Of a DNA stretch of 64,000 nt, positions 44,146 through 55,330 are shown piece after piece (positions within the stretch are counted from its first letter, which is position 1; each line of letters opens with the position of its first letter). The stretch covers positions 88,843,730 through 88,907,729 of the forward strand of contig NC_065880.2 in the NCBI RefSeq assembly GCF_932274485.2. Direction: 5' to 3'. Origin of the DNA: Patella vulgata. Lineage: Eukaryota; Mollusca; Gastropoda; Patellidae. Made by a program: the position numbers and the translations under genes. The notes under the pieces are model-generated. The model was not told the origin of the DNA. It saw nothing but the letters and a program-made list of their open reading frames with translations, and did no database searches.

Positions 44146-44149
<4 letters not shown>
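43696..44149. other. No gene; decayed SINE-B
   Basis: 43965-44120 holds GTACGAAAAACTGAGGTTCT, a gap, ATGCCTGTCTCTTCATTCC and TTCATTTCATTT, a badly decayed SINE-B. Confidence 0.5.
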
Positions 44150-44194
<45 letters not shown>

Positions 44195-44275
44195 GGGGGT
44201 TAAACTTTAATCAATGCAAACATTTATATTTCAATAATTCAATTGGATGTAGGGGTCTATATGGCATGGCTAGAC
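44150..44275 (-). mobile_element. SINE-A remnant with long GA tract
   Basis: GA run to 44192, then GGGGGTTAAACTTTAATCAA, TTTCAATAATTCAATTGGAT and GTAGGGGTCTATATGGC. This is the reverse SINE-A 3' part with a deletion. Confidence 0.75.
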
Positions 44276-44734
44276 AGAGAGAGACAGCGAGAGTCTCCAA
44301 CTGTTATCTTATCTATAGTGCCAGGAACTAGCAGAGTACATGGTGATATAGCACTAGTATATATATACAGTATATTTGGCTTTATATAATTGTTATAGAA
44401 ATATATTCAAGTGTAGGATATATATCTTTATTGTACTATATATATTTAGGGGATTTGATCAATTGACTTATTATATTATGTGTAAGCTCTTTGATTAGTT
44501 CCGTAGTTTAGCTACATTTATCTGTGATATCCACCATGTGGAAGCAAATGTCAAAACCTAATAGAGATATATCTCTTGCTCAACTCTTTCTGGAGGAGGC
44601 ACTCATTTTTCTGGAGCCTTGGGAATTTGCTTGACATCTGGTAGATGGTTGGAAAATAATTGACAAATGATTATAGTAATTAAAACAGAAATATCTAAAT
44701 ATAAAATCAGATATTTAGAAGAGATTTTTTTAGC
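44276..44734. other. No gene seen
   Basis: AT-rich unique sequence. Confidence 0.45.
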
Positions 44735-44895
44735 TGTAAATGAAATGTGTCTTCTTGGGATGGTTCCTGGCCGCCCCAATCACCCCCCTCATCATAACCA
44801 CTAATTCTGTATTGGTTACACAGTAATGAAGACTACTTTAACCTTTTTCAATTATTATGATTAAGACTATTTTTATAATTAACATATTGTATTTT
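44735..44895 (-). repeat. Dispersed repeat R3, copy 2, inverted
   Basis: AAATGTGTCTTCTTGGGATG through CCCTCATCATAACCACTAAT to AAGACTATTTTTATAATT is the reverse complement of 42535-42717 with moderate divergence. Confidence 0.8.
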
Positions 44896-44979
44896 ATATT
44901 AGTTCAACCTAGAATATAATATTACTTATATTTCAAAATAGATACAGCATATTGTATTATTGTAATATGTTATTGACTG

Positions 44980-45765
44980 GAGGCAACAGAAAGCACCTTG
45001 CATTGAAACTATTTATAACTGTTTTCTTATTGCCAGTAAAACAACTATATATACAATTAGTATTTTAACAAGTGTGTATTTATTATAATAGTTTTATTGT
45101 ATACAATGTATTACATTGTTGTAAACCATTTTCTGTTTAATAATTGGTAAATAAACTTAATAATCACTCTAAAATAAGGTAGTTCTATAGTTTGAAGAAC
45201 CTTGCTGAAGGACTTCTATTGGTAATACTTGTAATTTATCAATCCATTAAGTGTTTATTATAATGAACACCTATTAATAATCTTAGTAGAATAGATTATT
45301 ATACAAAGTACTATAATAGTTTCAAGCACCTTGCAGTAAACTATAACATTGTTGTATCTTGGAAGTTTTTTATAATCCTAAATAGATTATTATACAAAAT
45401 ACTATAATATATAGTTTCAAGCACCTTGCAGTAAACTATAACATCTTGGAAGTTTTTATTATAACCTTTTAATGGTAAATAGACTATTATACAAAGTACT
45501 ACAATAGTTTCAAGTACCTTGCAGTAAAATATAACATTGTTGTATCTTGGAAGTTTTTATTATAACCTTTTAATGGTAAATAGACTATTATGCAAAGTAC
45601 TACAATAGTTTCAAGCACCTTGCAGTAAACTATTAACATTGTTGTATATTGGGAGGATTATTATTATAATACATACCTTTTAATGGTAAATATAATCCGA
45701 TAGAATACTATATCACACACCTTGTAGTAAAACTAATAACAATGTATTACATTGTTGTAGGTTAA
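44980..45765. repeat. ~95-100 bp satellite
   Basis: The best four units (about 45300-45700) contain GTTTCAAGCACCTTGCAGTA, ACTATAACATTGTTGTATCT and TTTTAATGGTAAATAGA. Older units with CACCTTGCATTGAAACTA and GAACCTTGCTGAAGG extend the array to about 44980. Confidence 0.85.
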
Positions 45766-46550
45766 ACTGTAATATAACCATGCAATATGATAGATATATA
45801 CCAGTTGTTATTGGTCTAATTAAACACAATGTTCACTGTTTGCTTATAATGTACACTAAATCCTTCTCTACAACTCTCTATAGTTAGTGTTTGTTGTAGA
45901 GACATGCAACTAAGTCTCTCTCGCAGTTGGTCTATAATGGACCCTTCTCTAGTAGAACTAACATCACATCTAGTCTATCAGTGATATACCACAGTCTCGT
46001 ATACCACAGTTGTATAGTGGTATCCAGCTACAAGCTCAATAGTTCACATGTTATTATTAGTTAACAGATATCTCTACAAGAGTTCATCAAATAGCCATTA
46101 GGCCCACCAACTGTCACTTGATTTTTTGACTGATAGCTCCGCCTACTTTACATAGTTGACCTTTGACCTCATTGTAAAGCGTTCATTCAGCATTTGTTTA
46201 TAGAATAGTGTAGTGTAAGGTGGAATACAGATTCGGGGAGATTAAAATAATAGTTGTAAAAATACTCAGAAAATATAACCACCAGGCTTACAGTCTTAAC
46301 TTTGCACTTAAATTCTCATTTTTTCAAAATAAACACAAATTTCACTAATTCACTAAAGAAATCAAAATGCTTTTAAAAATGAAAAAAGAGTTTAGAAATA
46401 TAAATATTTATAAAGTAGGTATAACTTGATTTGACTTGTATTAAAATGGAAAATTTCCATGTAGGTGTCCACAATCTTGTAATTTGAGTACTCTGAACAA
46501 ATTATAATATTAGTATTAGAATTATTCACTATTTTGATTGCATTACTGTT
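45766..46550. other. No gene seen
   Basis: Unique sequence, AT-rich. Confidence 0.5.
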
Positions 46551-46830
46551 TGGGGGATTGGATGGCCGAATGGTTAGCACATGCGTTTCTATCATATGGT
46601 CTGTCATTGAGTCAGCTGGAGTGGTTTCGATCCCCCGGTTGTACGTGACCAGGAGTAGGGTCGCCTGTCCAACCTCGTGGGTTTTCTCCAGGTCCTCCGG
46701 TTTCCTCCTACTACTAATTAAAGAGCACTATGCACATGCAAATTATAGAAATAAAATTGAACCATATGTTAGTCCCGAAATGTCCTAGTTTGTGTCAAGT
46801 GGACCTTAAACCCTCTCTCTCTCTCTCTCT
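46551..46830 (+). mobile_element. SINE-A, nearly full length
   Basis: GGATTGGATGGCCGAATGGT, GGTTTCGATCCCCCGG, core, GTCAAGTGGACCTTAAACCC, CT tail. Confidence 0.9.
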
Positions 46831-47006
46831 GAAATGTTAATTCAAGTTGAATATAAAGTTGAAGTTTAAGCTGTACTGAGATGTTTGAAGTTACTCGAAC
46901 TCTACAAGGAGGATATTTTGATGTGTGAGGAACAGTTGGTTGTTTGTAGTAATATAAAGTTTCTATTTTATAGTTTATTAAGTACACAGGAAGATAGAAA
47001 TAAAAG

Positions 47007-47091
47007 AAAGAGAGAGAGAGACAGAGAGAGAGATAGAGAGAGAGAGAGAGATAGAGAGAGGGGGGGAGAAGGAGAGCTAGAGAGAGAGAGT
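47007..47091. repeat. (GA)n microsatellite, imperfect
   Basis: GA with interspersed GATA, GACA and a G run. Confidence 0.95.
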
Positions 47092-47097
47092 ATTTTG

Positions 47098-47170
47098 AAG
47101 ATAAGATAAGATGTTTATTGCATCAAAATGTCCATTAAGGACAACATGCATACATATACACTTATGTTAT
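47098..47170 (-). mobile_element. LINE-like 3' end with (ATCTT) tail
   Basis: AAGATAAGATAAGATGTTTA, TTGCATCAAAATGTCCATTA, AGGACAACATGCATACATAT. Read on the minus strand it ends in AATAAACATCTTATCTTATC. That is the form of a LINE or SINE 3' end with a pentanucleotide tail. Family not assignable. Confidence 0.5.
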
Positions 47171-47216
47171 TCCCGAAATGACCTAGTTGGTATCAAGTGG
47201 ATGTTAAAAACCCCAA
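47171..47216 (+). mobile_element. SINE-A tail fragment
   Basis: TTCCCGAAATGACCTAGTTG, GTATCAAGTGGATGTTAAA. Confidence 0.8.
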
Positions 47217-47442
47217 AAATACATAAAAGACTGCAAGAGATTTTAACACTTTAACATTTAAAACTTAAAATTACACTTCAAAATGTATATAATATGCTTG
47301 TAACCCACTGCCTCTACATATGTCACCACTGTATTGTATACATAAGATTTAACTATTTTATATGATTGAAGCGAACTTATATAGGCCTTTGCCTGTTGTT
47401 CAATCCAATTCAGTTTATTGAATAAAATAATGTTTAAACTAA

Positions 47443-47492
<50 letters not shown>

Positions 47493-47695
47493 GAACACAC
47501 AAGTAATACATTCATACAAACAGTATAGTACATGTATATCTAGAGAGTTTCAGCTACACCTGTCAGGAACAGTTGACTGTTAATATAAAGTTATCTTTTA
47601 GTTTATCAAGTACATTGTGTTTACAAAACTTTAAACCCCTTTTCATTCTAGTTCATAAATTACATATTTAAAATTCAAAACAACCCCTTTAATAG
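47217..47695. other. No gene; one (CT)n tract
   Basis: (CT)n at 47445-47490 follows AAACCCTC, so it may be a lost SINE-A tail. 47500-47690 holds TCAGGAACAGTTGACTGTTA and TATAAAGTT, weakly shared with 46925-46960. Confidence 0.5.
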
Positions 47696-48008
47696 AATAA
47701 TATCAATTATGATCTCTTTTCTTTCCTTCCCACTGCTAAAGAACCCTACGCGTAAGCGAATTATTGAAATAAAATTGAACCATATTTTAGTCCTGAAATG
47801 ACCTAGTTTGTGTCTTGTTTCTTTCTCTCTAGTATTGTAGGGTCGCTTGTCCAACCATGTGGGTTTTCTCTGGGTCCTACGGTTTCCTCCCACTGATAAA
47901 GAACCCTACACGCAGGCGAATTATTGTATTAAGATTGAACCATGTGTTAGTCCCGACATGACCTAGTTTGTGTCGAGTGGACGTTAAACCCCATTTCGCT
48001 CTCTCTGT
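47696..48008 (+). mobile_element. Two partial SINE-A copies
   Basis: 47700-47830: TTTCCTTCCCACTGCTAAAG to CTAGTTTGTGTC. 47838-48006: TTGTAGGGTCGCTTGTCCAA to GAGTGGACGTTAAACCCC. Both lack heads. Confidence 0.82.
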
Positions 48009-48239
48009 AGTATTTTTTATGTCCCCGGGATCTCATCTTAAAACTGAGGAATATAATGTAATTATTTCTGGTGAGTAGATGGAGACTATGCTGTTAAATA
48101 CATTATCCAAGCTTATGTTTGGAAGCAGACTGTATTCCTGCAAGGCTTACAGCTCAAGAGGAATCTCTGTCAGAAGAATAATCATTGTTCTGTGTAATGA
48201 GATTGCTATAAAACAGACCAGGTATATTATCATATGGTT
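48009..48239. other. Unique spacer
   Basis: No feature recognised. Confidence 0.4.
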
Positions 48240-48885
48240 TTTAAGATATTAATATAAGATTTACAGGAATATAATATAAAATTTATAGGAATATAAGATT
48301 TATAGGAATATGGAAGTATAAGTTTATATACTGATAGGAATATATGATTTATATGAATTAAAGATTTATATGAATATAAGATTTATATGAATATAAGATT
48401 ATAGGAATATAGGATTTTTTAGAAATATAGGATTTATAGAACTATAAGATTTATAGAAATATAGGATTTATAGGAATATAGGATATATAGAACTATAAGA
48501 TTTATAGGAATATAAGATTTATAGAAAATATAAGATTTATAGGAATAGAGAATTTATAGGAATAGAGAATTTATAAAAATATGGAAGTATAAGTTTATAT
48601 GATTGATTGGAATGTATGATTTATAGAAATATAAGATTTATAGGAATATAAGATTAAAAGAAAATATAAGATTAAAAGAAAATATAAGATTTATAGAAAT
48701 ATAAGATTTATAGAAATATTGATTGATAGGAATAATGATTTATAGAAATACAAGTTATATAGGAATCTATAGGAATAATGATTTCCAGGAATATCAGATT
48801 TATAAAAATGTAAGATTGAGGGGCATACAGGATTTATGAGCATATAGGATTTATGGGAATATAAGATTTATGGGAATATGAAATT
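48240..48885. repeat. ~17-bp AT-rich minisatellite
   Basis: Dozens of variants of GGAATATAAGATTTATA. AT-rich throughout and highly diverged, so relatively old. Confidence 0.9.
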
Positions 48886-49109
48886 TTACAGTAGAAATAC
48901 AGGAATCACTGATAATACTGGTATTAGAACAAGTACCCATTATCAGAATATTAAATAATATGTTGATAACTAATGTAGATTTTTTTGTGTGAGATATTTT
49001 TAGAATAGTTCACTCATGATATAATATATCAACGTCTTTAATACTGGTAGGAATTTATTATTCACCGCCTTCCAAATAGAGGGGGAGGAGAGAAAGAATT
49101 GTAACCGTT

Positions 49110-49113
<4 letters not shown>
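48886..49113. other. Unique spacer
   Basis: No feature recognised. Confidence 0.4.
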
Positions 49114-49146
<33 letters not shown>

Positions 49147-49365
49147 GGTTTAACGTCCACTCGACACAAACTAGGTCATTTCGGGACTAACATATGGTTT
49201 TAATTTTATTTCAATAATTCGCTTGTGCGTAGGGGTCTTTAGCAGTGGGAGGAACCTGGAGGACCCGGAGAAAACCCACGAGGTTGGACAGGTGACCCTA
49301 CTCCTTGTCACGTACAACCGGATAATCGAAACCACGCCAGCTGACTCAATGACAGACTTTATCTT
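49114..49365 (-). mobile_element. SINE-A lacking only the head end
   Basis: GA tract, GGGGTTTAACGTCCACTCGA, full core, CACGCCAGCTGACTCAATGA; stops before the A box. Confidence 0.9.
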
Positions 49366-49895
49366 CAAAATACTCTCTCAATGCCGCAATTGTTACATTT
49401 TAAAAAAAACCAGAGCCTACTGTGGATAGAAAAAACAGATAAAATTGGGACGGATGGCAACTAGAATCCAATTTTACAAAGGGTAAATTTATAAACATTA
49501 ATAAACAAACATGAACTATATTTCATCAAAATTGTTCATTTGTACACAAGCGCCATTGAGAGATAGGTGCGTTTCCAAATATACAAATAACACACTGAAA
49601 GAACTGAGGAATAAAAGGGTCTTTTGATAGAATATTTGTATTTTTTGATAATATTTAGATGTTTAGATGTTGGGGTGCATGTAGTTTGAGAGATAACGCA
49701 TGATTTATTAGAATATGGAGTAGGATTTACACGTTTTAAGATTTGGATAAGAACTTCTAGATTTCCGTCATGGATAACCTTTATGCTCTTTTAGAAATTT
49801 GATATGCTAAAGTTTCTTGTCAGACATATTTTTTTTAATTCCATATTTTACAATTTAAAGGAATTGTAACACACATTTTAGCCTGCATGGAGGGC
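49366..49895. other. No gene seen
   Basis: Unique AT-rich sequence. Confidence 0.45.
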
Positions 49896-49899
49896 AGAG

Positions 49900-50345
49900 T
49901 GAGAGAGAGAAATGTGGTTTAACGTCCAGGCGACACAAACTAGGTCAGTTCGGGACTAAAATATGAATCAGTTTTATTTCATTAATTTGTTTTTCGTGTA
50001 GGGATCTTTAACAGTGGTCGAGAAAGTTCTTCAGGATTTTCCAGCATGGTTTCCCCTTGTCAGTGGTTCAGCAGGGAGTGCCTGGCATGGATAGCTGTCT
50101 AGTCGTTCGAATGGGACAAAAAAAAACCAAGGTCCCATGCACACATTGGAGTGCACATAAAAGATCCCTTAGCAGTTGGAATTCGATGTAACAGTAGGCT
50201 GTAGTGCCACTATCTAGGCAAAACTTCCCTCATAGCACACTGTATCGTGTATGGCCATCTTCATTAGCATAGTCAGAGCAGAACAGTAAGACCTTAAACC
50301 AGTATTACTTTAAACCCCATTTCATTCATTCATTCATTCATTCAT
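49900..50345. mobile_element. SINE-A (-) fused to SINE-B (+)
   Basis: 49900-50018 is the SINE-A 3' part in reverse and breaks at TCTTTAACAGTGG. From 50019 SINE-B runs forward (TCGAGAAAGTTCTTCAGGAT) to AAACCCCATTTC and ATTC repeats. The small overlap GTGG at the joint hides the exact breakpoint. Confidence 0.82.
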
Positions 50346-50499
50346 TCATTTAAAATTTTAAAACTTAAAAATTTAGTACTAAAAGCTGTTGAACAACACA
50401 AGCAAGTACACTTGGTTTTTAAATTTAAAGGTCACCGGGAAAAGGTTCATAAATGTTTTAAATATGTAAGTAATTATGTCAACATATCCTTTGATGTAA

Positions 50500-50555
50500 T
50501 TTTAGTCCTTCTGCTCATATTCTAGTCTATATTTCTATGAGCAGAAAGACTGAAA
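50500..50555. repeat. Hairpin, 20-bp stem
   Basis: TTTTAGTCCTTCTGCTCATA pairs with TATGAGCAGAAAGACTGAAA, two mismatches, 16-base loop. Possibly the middle or end of an unrecognised miniature element. Confidence 0.75.
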
Positions 50556-50751
50556 TAACGTCACGACTTGTTTATTGGTGGAAAGTTACAGAAAACAGCG
50601 AAATTGCTGACGTTGACATTTACCTGTGGCAGGTAAATGATTGCCTAGATTTCTGTTACAGTCTTGTGTCAACTTTCATCGCTTGCATATCTGTTAAGAG
50701 TGTGAATGTCCCTTTAAAAATGTTGAGGGTGCTACCTGAATATTCAGTCTT

Positions 50752-51068
50752 CAGGGTTCCCGCGGTCCTTGAAAATCCTTGAATATCCTTAAATTTAAAA
50801 TTTCATTTTCAAGGTCTTGAATATCCTTGAATTTCGCGGAAATAGGAAAATATCCTTGAATTTCAGTTGAGATCCTTAATTTTGTTTCAAATGTCTTCAA
50901 TTCCTTTTAAATATGAGATTATAACGATAGTTGGTAATGTTTGGGTTATTTTTAAGATGAAAAATTCTAACTTTAGGCTAAAAAATGTCCTTGAAAATCC
51001 TTGAATTTGACGTATATTTATCCTTGAATATCCTTGAAAAAATGTTTGACGAAGCCGCGGGAACCCTG
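50752..51068. mobile_element. hAT-like miniature element
   Basis: Perfect 14-base ends CAGGGTTCCCGCGG / CCGCGGGAACCCTG. The interior is rich in TCCTTGAATATCCTTGAA-like repeats. CAGGGTTCCC ends are typical of a widespread animal hAT miniature group. GTCTTC occurs on both sides but no clean 8-base duplication. Confidence 0.82.
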
Positions 51069-51093
51069 GTCTTCCGAATGTCTTTAAGAGTCA

Positions 51094-51446
51094 ATCTGAT
51101 TATAATATAGATCTATATTTCGTTTCATTTTTTTATAATTTCGATGGCCTCTACTACATGAATATCTGACCAGTTGTAGTGGAAGGTCATGTCAGGTGTC
51201 ATACAAGCAGCTTTTGACCTTATGACATCAGACATTGATTAACCAATCAGCGTTGACGTTTCTAGTGGTTTACCCACAGTTCGGTGGACATCACGCCAAA
51301 ATCTCACCATAACAGACCATTTCATTGGCTAATCCCTCACATTGTCCAGAACACAGGTTATATAACAACTCTTCCAGATCCTAGTGTAGTAAAGACTATA
51401 AAAAGATGAAACGAAATACGATCTGTGTTTTAACAGATTGATTAAG
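51094..51446. mobile_element. MITE-2, full length reference-like copy
   Basis: Ends AATCTGATTATAATATAGAT, CTATATTTCGTTTCATTTTT against TAAAAAGATGAAACGAAATA, CGATCTGTGTTTTAACAGAT. They are inverted copies over about 45 bases. Inner blocks ATGAATATCTGACCAGTTGT and CCAATCAGCGTTGACG are shared with 40112 and 10129. Confidence 0.85.
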
Positions 51447-51919
51447 AGTGTGAATGTCACTTTAAAATGTTGAGCCTGAGGATTTTACACAGAGATTAAG
51501 TTCGGGAATCAGCGTAAGTAGGGTTAAAGGACATCAAAGTCTGATTCATTCCATATATAGACGTATAAATCAGCGTTTATTGATTAGGTCACAGCGTTAG
51601 AAGTAGAAAAACTTCAATTACATTAAAGTATTACACGCATGTCTTTATGGTTTCATTAAAGAATTGTGTTCAAGATATTTCACCCTGGAGCCGTGAAGAG
51701 GTAAAGCATCAAAGACCACTAAATGAACTGAAATTGAATTACCTTCGAACAATTTATTAATTTAGGTTAATTAAAGTTAATTTGAAAAAGAAGATGAAAG
51801 TTTTTCTTTAAAATTAGTTGAAGAATATTTTGTTGAATTTATATTAAACGAACACACTTCATTCTGTTTGAAGGTTTTTTGGGTTGGTTTTTTTTCTTAC
51901 GTTTTTTCAGATTTTGATT
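51447..51919. other. No gene seen
   Basis: Unique AT-rich sequence. Confidence 0.45.
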
Positions 51920-52136
51920 ATGGCCTACTCTGATATCGAATTTCAACTGCCAAGGGGTCATTGAGTCAGTAGACATGGTTTTTATTCTCCTCTTGTAAAT
52001 GACAAGGAGTAGGGTCGCCTGTCTAACCTTCCGGGTTTTCTGGGGGTCCTCAAGATTCCTCCTACTGCTAAAAACCTGTATTCGGAAGCAGATGAATGAT
52101 ATAGAATTAAACATATGTTTGTATCAAGTGGACCTT

Positions 52137-52168
<32 letters not shown>
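51920..52168 (+). mobile_element. SINE-B scrap joined to diverged SINE-A
   Basis: 51920-51958 is SINE-B in reverse (ATGGCCTACTCTGATATCGA). SINE-A follows from GTCATTGAGTCAGTAGACAT to GTGGACCTTAAAC and a CT tract. AAGGGGTCATT marks the joint. Confidence 0.78.
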
Positions 52169-52172
<4 letters not shown>

Positions 52173-53063
52173 CATTTATACACTGATAAACATTTTCATG
52201 TAATATTACATCAGCCTAAGGATGTAATCTCCACAAAGCTTTGATGTGCCTCGGTTATAAATTATACAAGTTTACCACCTTAAGGCCTTCTACTTCATCA
52301 TAATCTGACAAACTTATTCATCTTGATCATCCAGTTAAGGCTTTTTACTTGATCATGATGTTATTCAGTTTTTCATCAGAATCAAATACTAACGCTATCT
52401 AATCTCCAGGCTTTGATTCAATCAGATTTAAAAAAAACCCATCAATTTGGTTCACAGCAAATAAAGATGGCGTCATCTTTTAGAGCAGCATAGATCAGTG
52501 GAATTATCAGTTCACTATATCTTTGTAAATACTGAAAGGAATTGAACCATTTTTAAACTGATATTCCTATTAGATGCAAATAAGCATAATCATGACGGCA
52601 AATTCATAGCCGAATATCTTTGCACACTTTTCGGAATAATCGACTCCGGTGCCAAAGATCGACTCCGGTCCATCTGTGACGTCACATGTGCTCCGGTGCC
52701 CACCGACACATCCTCATTTAAGCCTGAAGAGTTTGAATAAGAACGAAACTAGTAGCTGAGAGAAATCTGGGAAGGCTGTTCGCCTATTTACAGATTTTTT
52801 ATTCCTATTAGATATTTAACTTTTACAATATTGCAGTTAGCAAGTGTTTTTATAGCCCAAACATAATGCTCAAGAGTCGATCTTTAAAGAAAAAATGAAC
52901 TGAAATTTGGAACGTGTTTAACCAGTTCTATCACATATGTGATAATGACTGACACCAATATTGTCCTTTAACAAAAACTATTATTTAAAAACAAAACTAT
53001 AAAGGACCAAACCATTTATCTAAATACTAACACAACCTGTCGCATTCCAACTCAATGGGGCAT
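52169..53063. other. No gene; small internal repeats
   Basis: ATCGACTCCGGTGCCAAAG / ATCGACTCCGGTCC are tandem near 52640-52670, next to GTGACGTCAC. TTCCTATTAGAT occurs at about 52563 and 52802, flanking roughly 225 bases; this could be a target duplication of an unknown element. Confidence 0.5.
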
Positions 53064-53425
53064 AAGAAATGAAATGAAATGAAGTGGGGTTTAACGTTCC
53101 TACTGTTCTGCTCTGACTGGGCTAATGAACACGGGCATACACAACAAACTGTGCTAAGAGGGAAATTTTTCCCAGAGAGTGGCACTACGGCCTACTCTTA
53201 TTTCAAATTCCATCTGTCAAGGGATCTTTTATGTGTCATCCGAACAACTTATACGTTTAATTCCCTTGCTAGTTGCCAGACCCTCCGTCCTGCACCACTG
53301 ACAAGTGGCGGGAAAGGGGAACCACTCTGGATAATCCAGATGAAATTTCTGGGCCAACGAAGGGATCGAAGACGGGACTTCCAGGTTAGTGAACCAACCT
53401 ACTGACTGAGTCACTGTGGCTCTTT
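53064..53425 (-). mobile_element. SINE-B, nearly full length
   Basis: Reverse: ATTTC repeats, GGGGTTTAACGTTCCTAC, body and head (CCAACCTACTGACTGAGTCA). Confidence 0.88.
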
Positions 53426-53875
53426 AAAGGGTTAAAGAAATCTAGCATCGGATTTATGTTCTGCAACTCTAGACATAAACACTATTTTTTATGACAAAAT
53501 ACACAAATCTTTTAATGTTTTTTATTTTATTTGTGTAGAGTAGTAAATCCCGATCTCGACAATCTGTATGTATAGTTACATCATGCTACAGATTCCATCT
53601 AGAACTCAATCAAAAATTAATAAATGAGGACATCCTCTATTCATGTCGTCATTGATTTATTATGCAGAAAACCTGTACAATGTATAGTTTGATTAACTCT
53701 CACAAAAATCAATGATTGGATGCAGATATATTTACTGAGTTATATTCCACTTTTATTATAGCTCTGCTTGTAATATCCCGAGGCTATGCGAATATTTGTG
53801 ACAAAATATTCCAGTATTTTTCTTGATTTATTGTTACAAAACATTTATATTATGCATGCTTCAATTGGATGTGCA
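53426..53875. other. No gene seen
   Basis: Unique AT-rich sequence. Confidence 0.45.
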
Positions 53876-54137
53876 GATGGCCTGACAAGGACAGCTGTCT
53901 AGTCCTTCGGATGAAACGAAGAACCGAGGTCCTGTGTATACATTGGAATGCACGTAAAAGACCCCTTGGCAGTTGGAATTCGATATAAGAGCAGGCGATA
54001 GTGCCGCTGCCCGGGCAAAATTTCCCTCATGGCACACTGTATGGCGTATGCCCGTCTCCATTAGCCCAGTATAAGAGCAGAACAGTAGGACGTTAAACCC
54101 CATTTCATTTCATTTCATTTCATTTCATTTCATTTCA
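53876..54137 (+). mobile_element. SINE-B, 5'-truncated, long ATTTC tail
   Basis: GATGGCCTGACAAGGACAGC to AGTAGGACGTTAAACCCC plus six ATTTC units. Confidence 0.9.
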
Positions 54138-54149
54138 ATTGAATGTGAG

Positions 54150-54385
54150 GGGTGGAGGATGGATGACCGAATGGTTAGTGCGTGCACGTTGTATCATAAG
54201 GTCGGTCATTGAATCAACTGACCTGGGTTTGATTTCCCAGTTGTTTGTGACAAGGAGTAGGGACACCTGTCCAACCTTGTAGGTTTTCTCAAGGTCCTCC
54301 GGTTTCCTCCCACTGCTAAAGACCTCTACTCACAAGCGATATAATGAAATAAAATTGAACCATATGTTAGTCCTGACATGACCGA
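54150..54385 (+). mobile_element. SINE-A, 3' end missing
   Basis: GGATGGATGACCGAATGGTT, GGGTTTGATTTCCCAGTTG, core, TTAGTCCTGACATGACC, then passes directly into MITE-1. Confidence 0.85.
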
Positions 54386-54570
54386 GGCTAAGACTCAAAT
54401 GCAGTATGTAATGATCAATGCACACATCTTGCCAAAACTACAACCATTGATAACTTTGCTAAAAATGAAGTAATTTGAATTAAATTTTCAATATATTCAT
54501 TTTGCATTATCTATTTTTGAAATATTATAGCGAGAACGGCCAGCTGTTTATCTAAATATATTTTTCAATT
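54386..54570 (-). mobile_element. MITE-1, left half in reverse
   Basis: GAGGCTAAGACTCAAATGC, AATTAAATTTTCAATATATT, AATATTATAGCGAGAACGGC, CAGCTGTTTATCTAAATA. Confidence 0.75.
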
Positions 54571-54627
54571 GATTTCGATCTGTTATGTGTTCTTCAATTT
54601 GCTTCGAAAACTCATGACACTTTAAGC

Positions 54628-54937
54628 CAGTGATTCTCAATTTTTTTTTACCAACGGCACACCTTGGAACAGATGAAAAAAATAGCAGCATACTTGGCTA
54701 AATATATATGAAAAATATTTGAATTTTGCAAAACAAAAACCATAATAAGTCAGACGGCATACAACTGTAGACAGAGAATAGTCATAGACACTTAGAATGA
54801 CTCAAACTAAATGAAGAAAAACACAGCTATGAACTTATCAGTAGACACCAGTGAATACTCAGTTGGGATCATGTGGTTTTTCGCATTTTGTTAGTGTGCC
54901 GTTCAAAATTCTGTGGCACACTGGTTGAGAATCACTG
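54628..54937. mobile_element. hAT miniature element with perfect 8-bp target duplication
   Basis: CTTTAAGC at 54620-54627 and 54938-54945. Inverted ends CAGTGATTCTCAA / TTGAGAATCACTG, followed by ACCAACGGCACACC and its inverse GTGTGCCGTTC. CAGTGRTTCTCAA ends with an 8-base target duplication are diagnostic of hAT elements. No transposase. Confidence 0.93.
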
Positions 54938-54945
54938 CTTTAAGC

Positions 54946-55035
54946 TGTTCGTTCGTTCGTTCGTGGTGTTTAACATCTACTTCCACATAAGTGATATCGC
55001 AGACAAGACATGGGAGAGCCGAAGCTGATTCCTGT
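54946..55035 (-). mobile_element. SINE-C 3' end with (GTTC)n tail
   Basis: GTTCGTTCGTTCGTGGTG, TTTAACATCTACTTCCACAT, AAGTGATATCGCAGACAAGA. On the minus strand the tail is GAAC repeats. Confidence 0.75.
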
Positions 55036-55177
55036 TTTTTAGAATATGATTTTGTAATCTTTCCATTTGGCATTAGGCCATGGATTTGGTTTAGTGGGAA
55101 GTTCTTCCCTCTATTTAATATAAAACATATCGTTTGGTAGATGATCTCGTCTGCTTCTGGATTGGTAGATGTCATCA

Positions 55178-55330
55178 TTTGGGGTTAGTGTTTAGGTGCC
55201 AGGCCCGTCTTATCGTGGCCCCCCCTTACTCCACTATCCCACTATTTGGGTTTGGTATCAGTTTTATTTGCGGAATAGTGTTTAGGTGCCAAGTTCGTCT
55301 GACCGTAACTCCCCCTTACTCCACTATGCT
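55178..55330. repeat. 89-bp duplication
   Basis: GTGTTTAGGTGCCAGGCCCG / GTGTTTAGGTGCCAAGTTCG, each followed by CCCCCTTACTCCACTAT. Confidence 0.85.

Noticed and set aside
50537-50782. 81-codon frame next to the 50.5-kb hairpin
   Set aside because: Runs into the hAT-like element end and has no recognisable domain.
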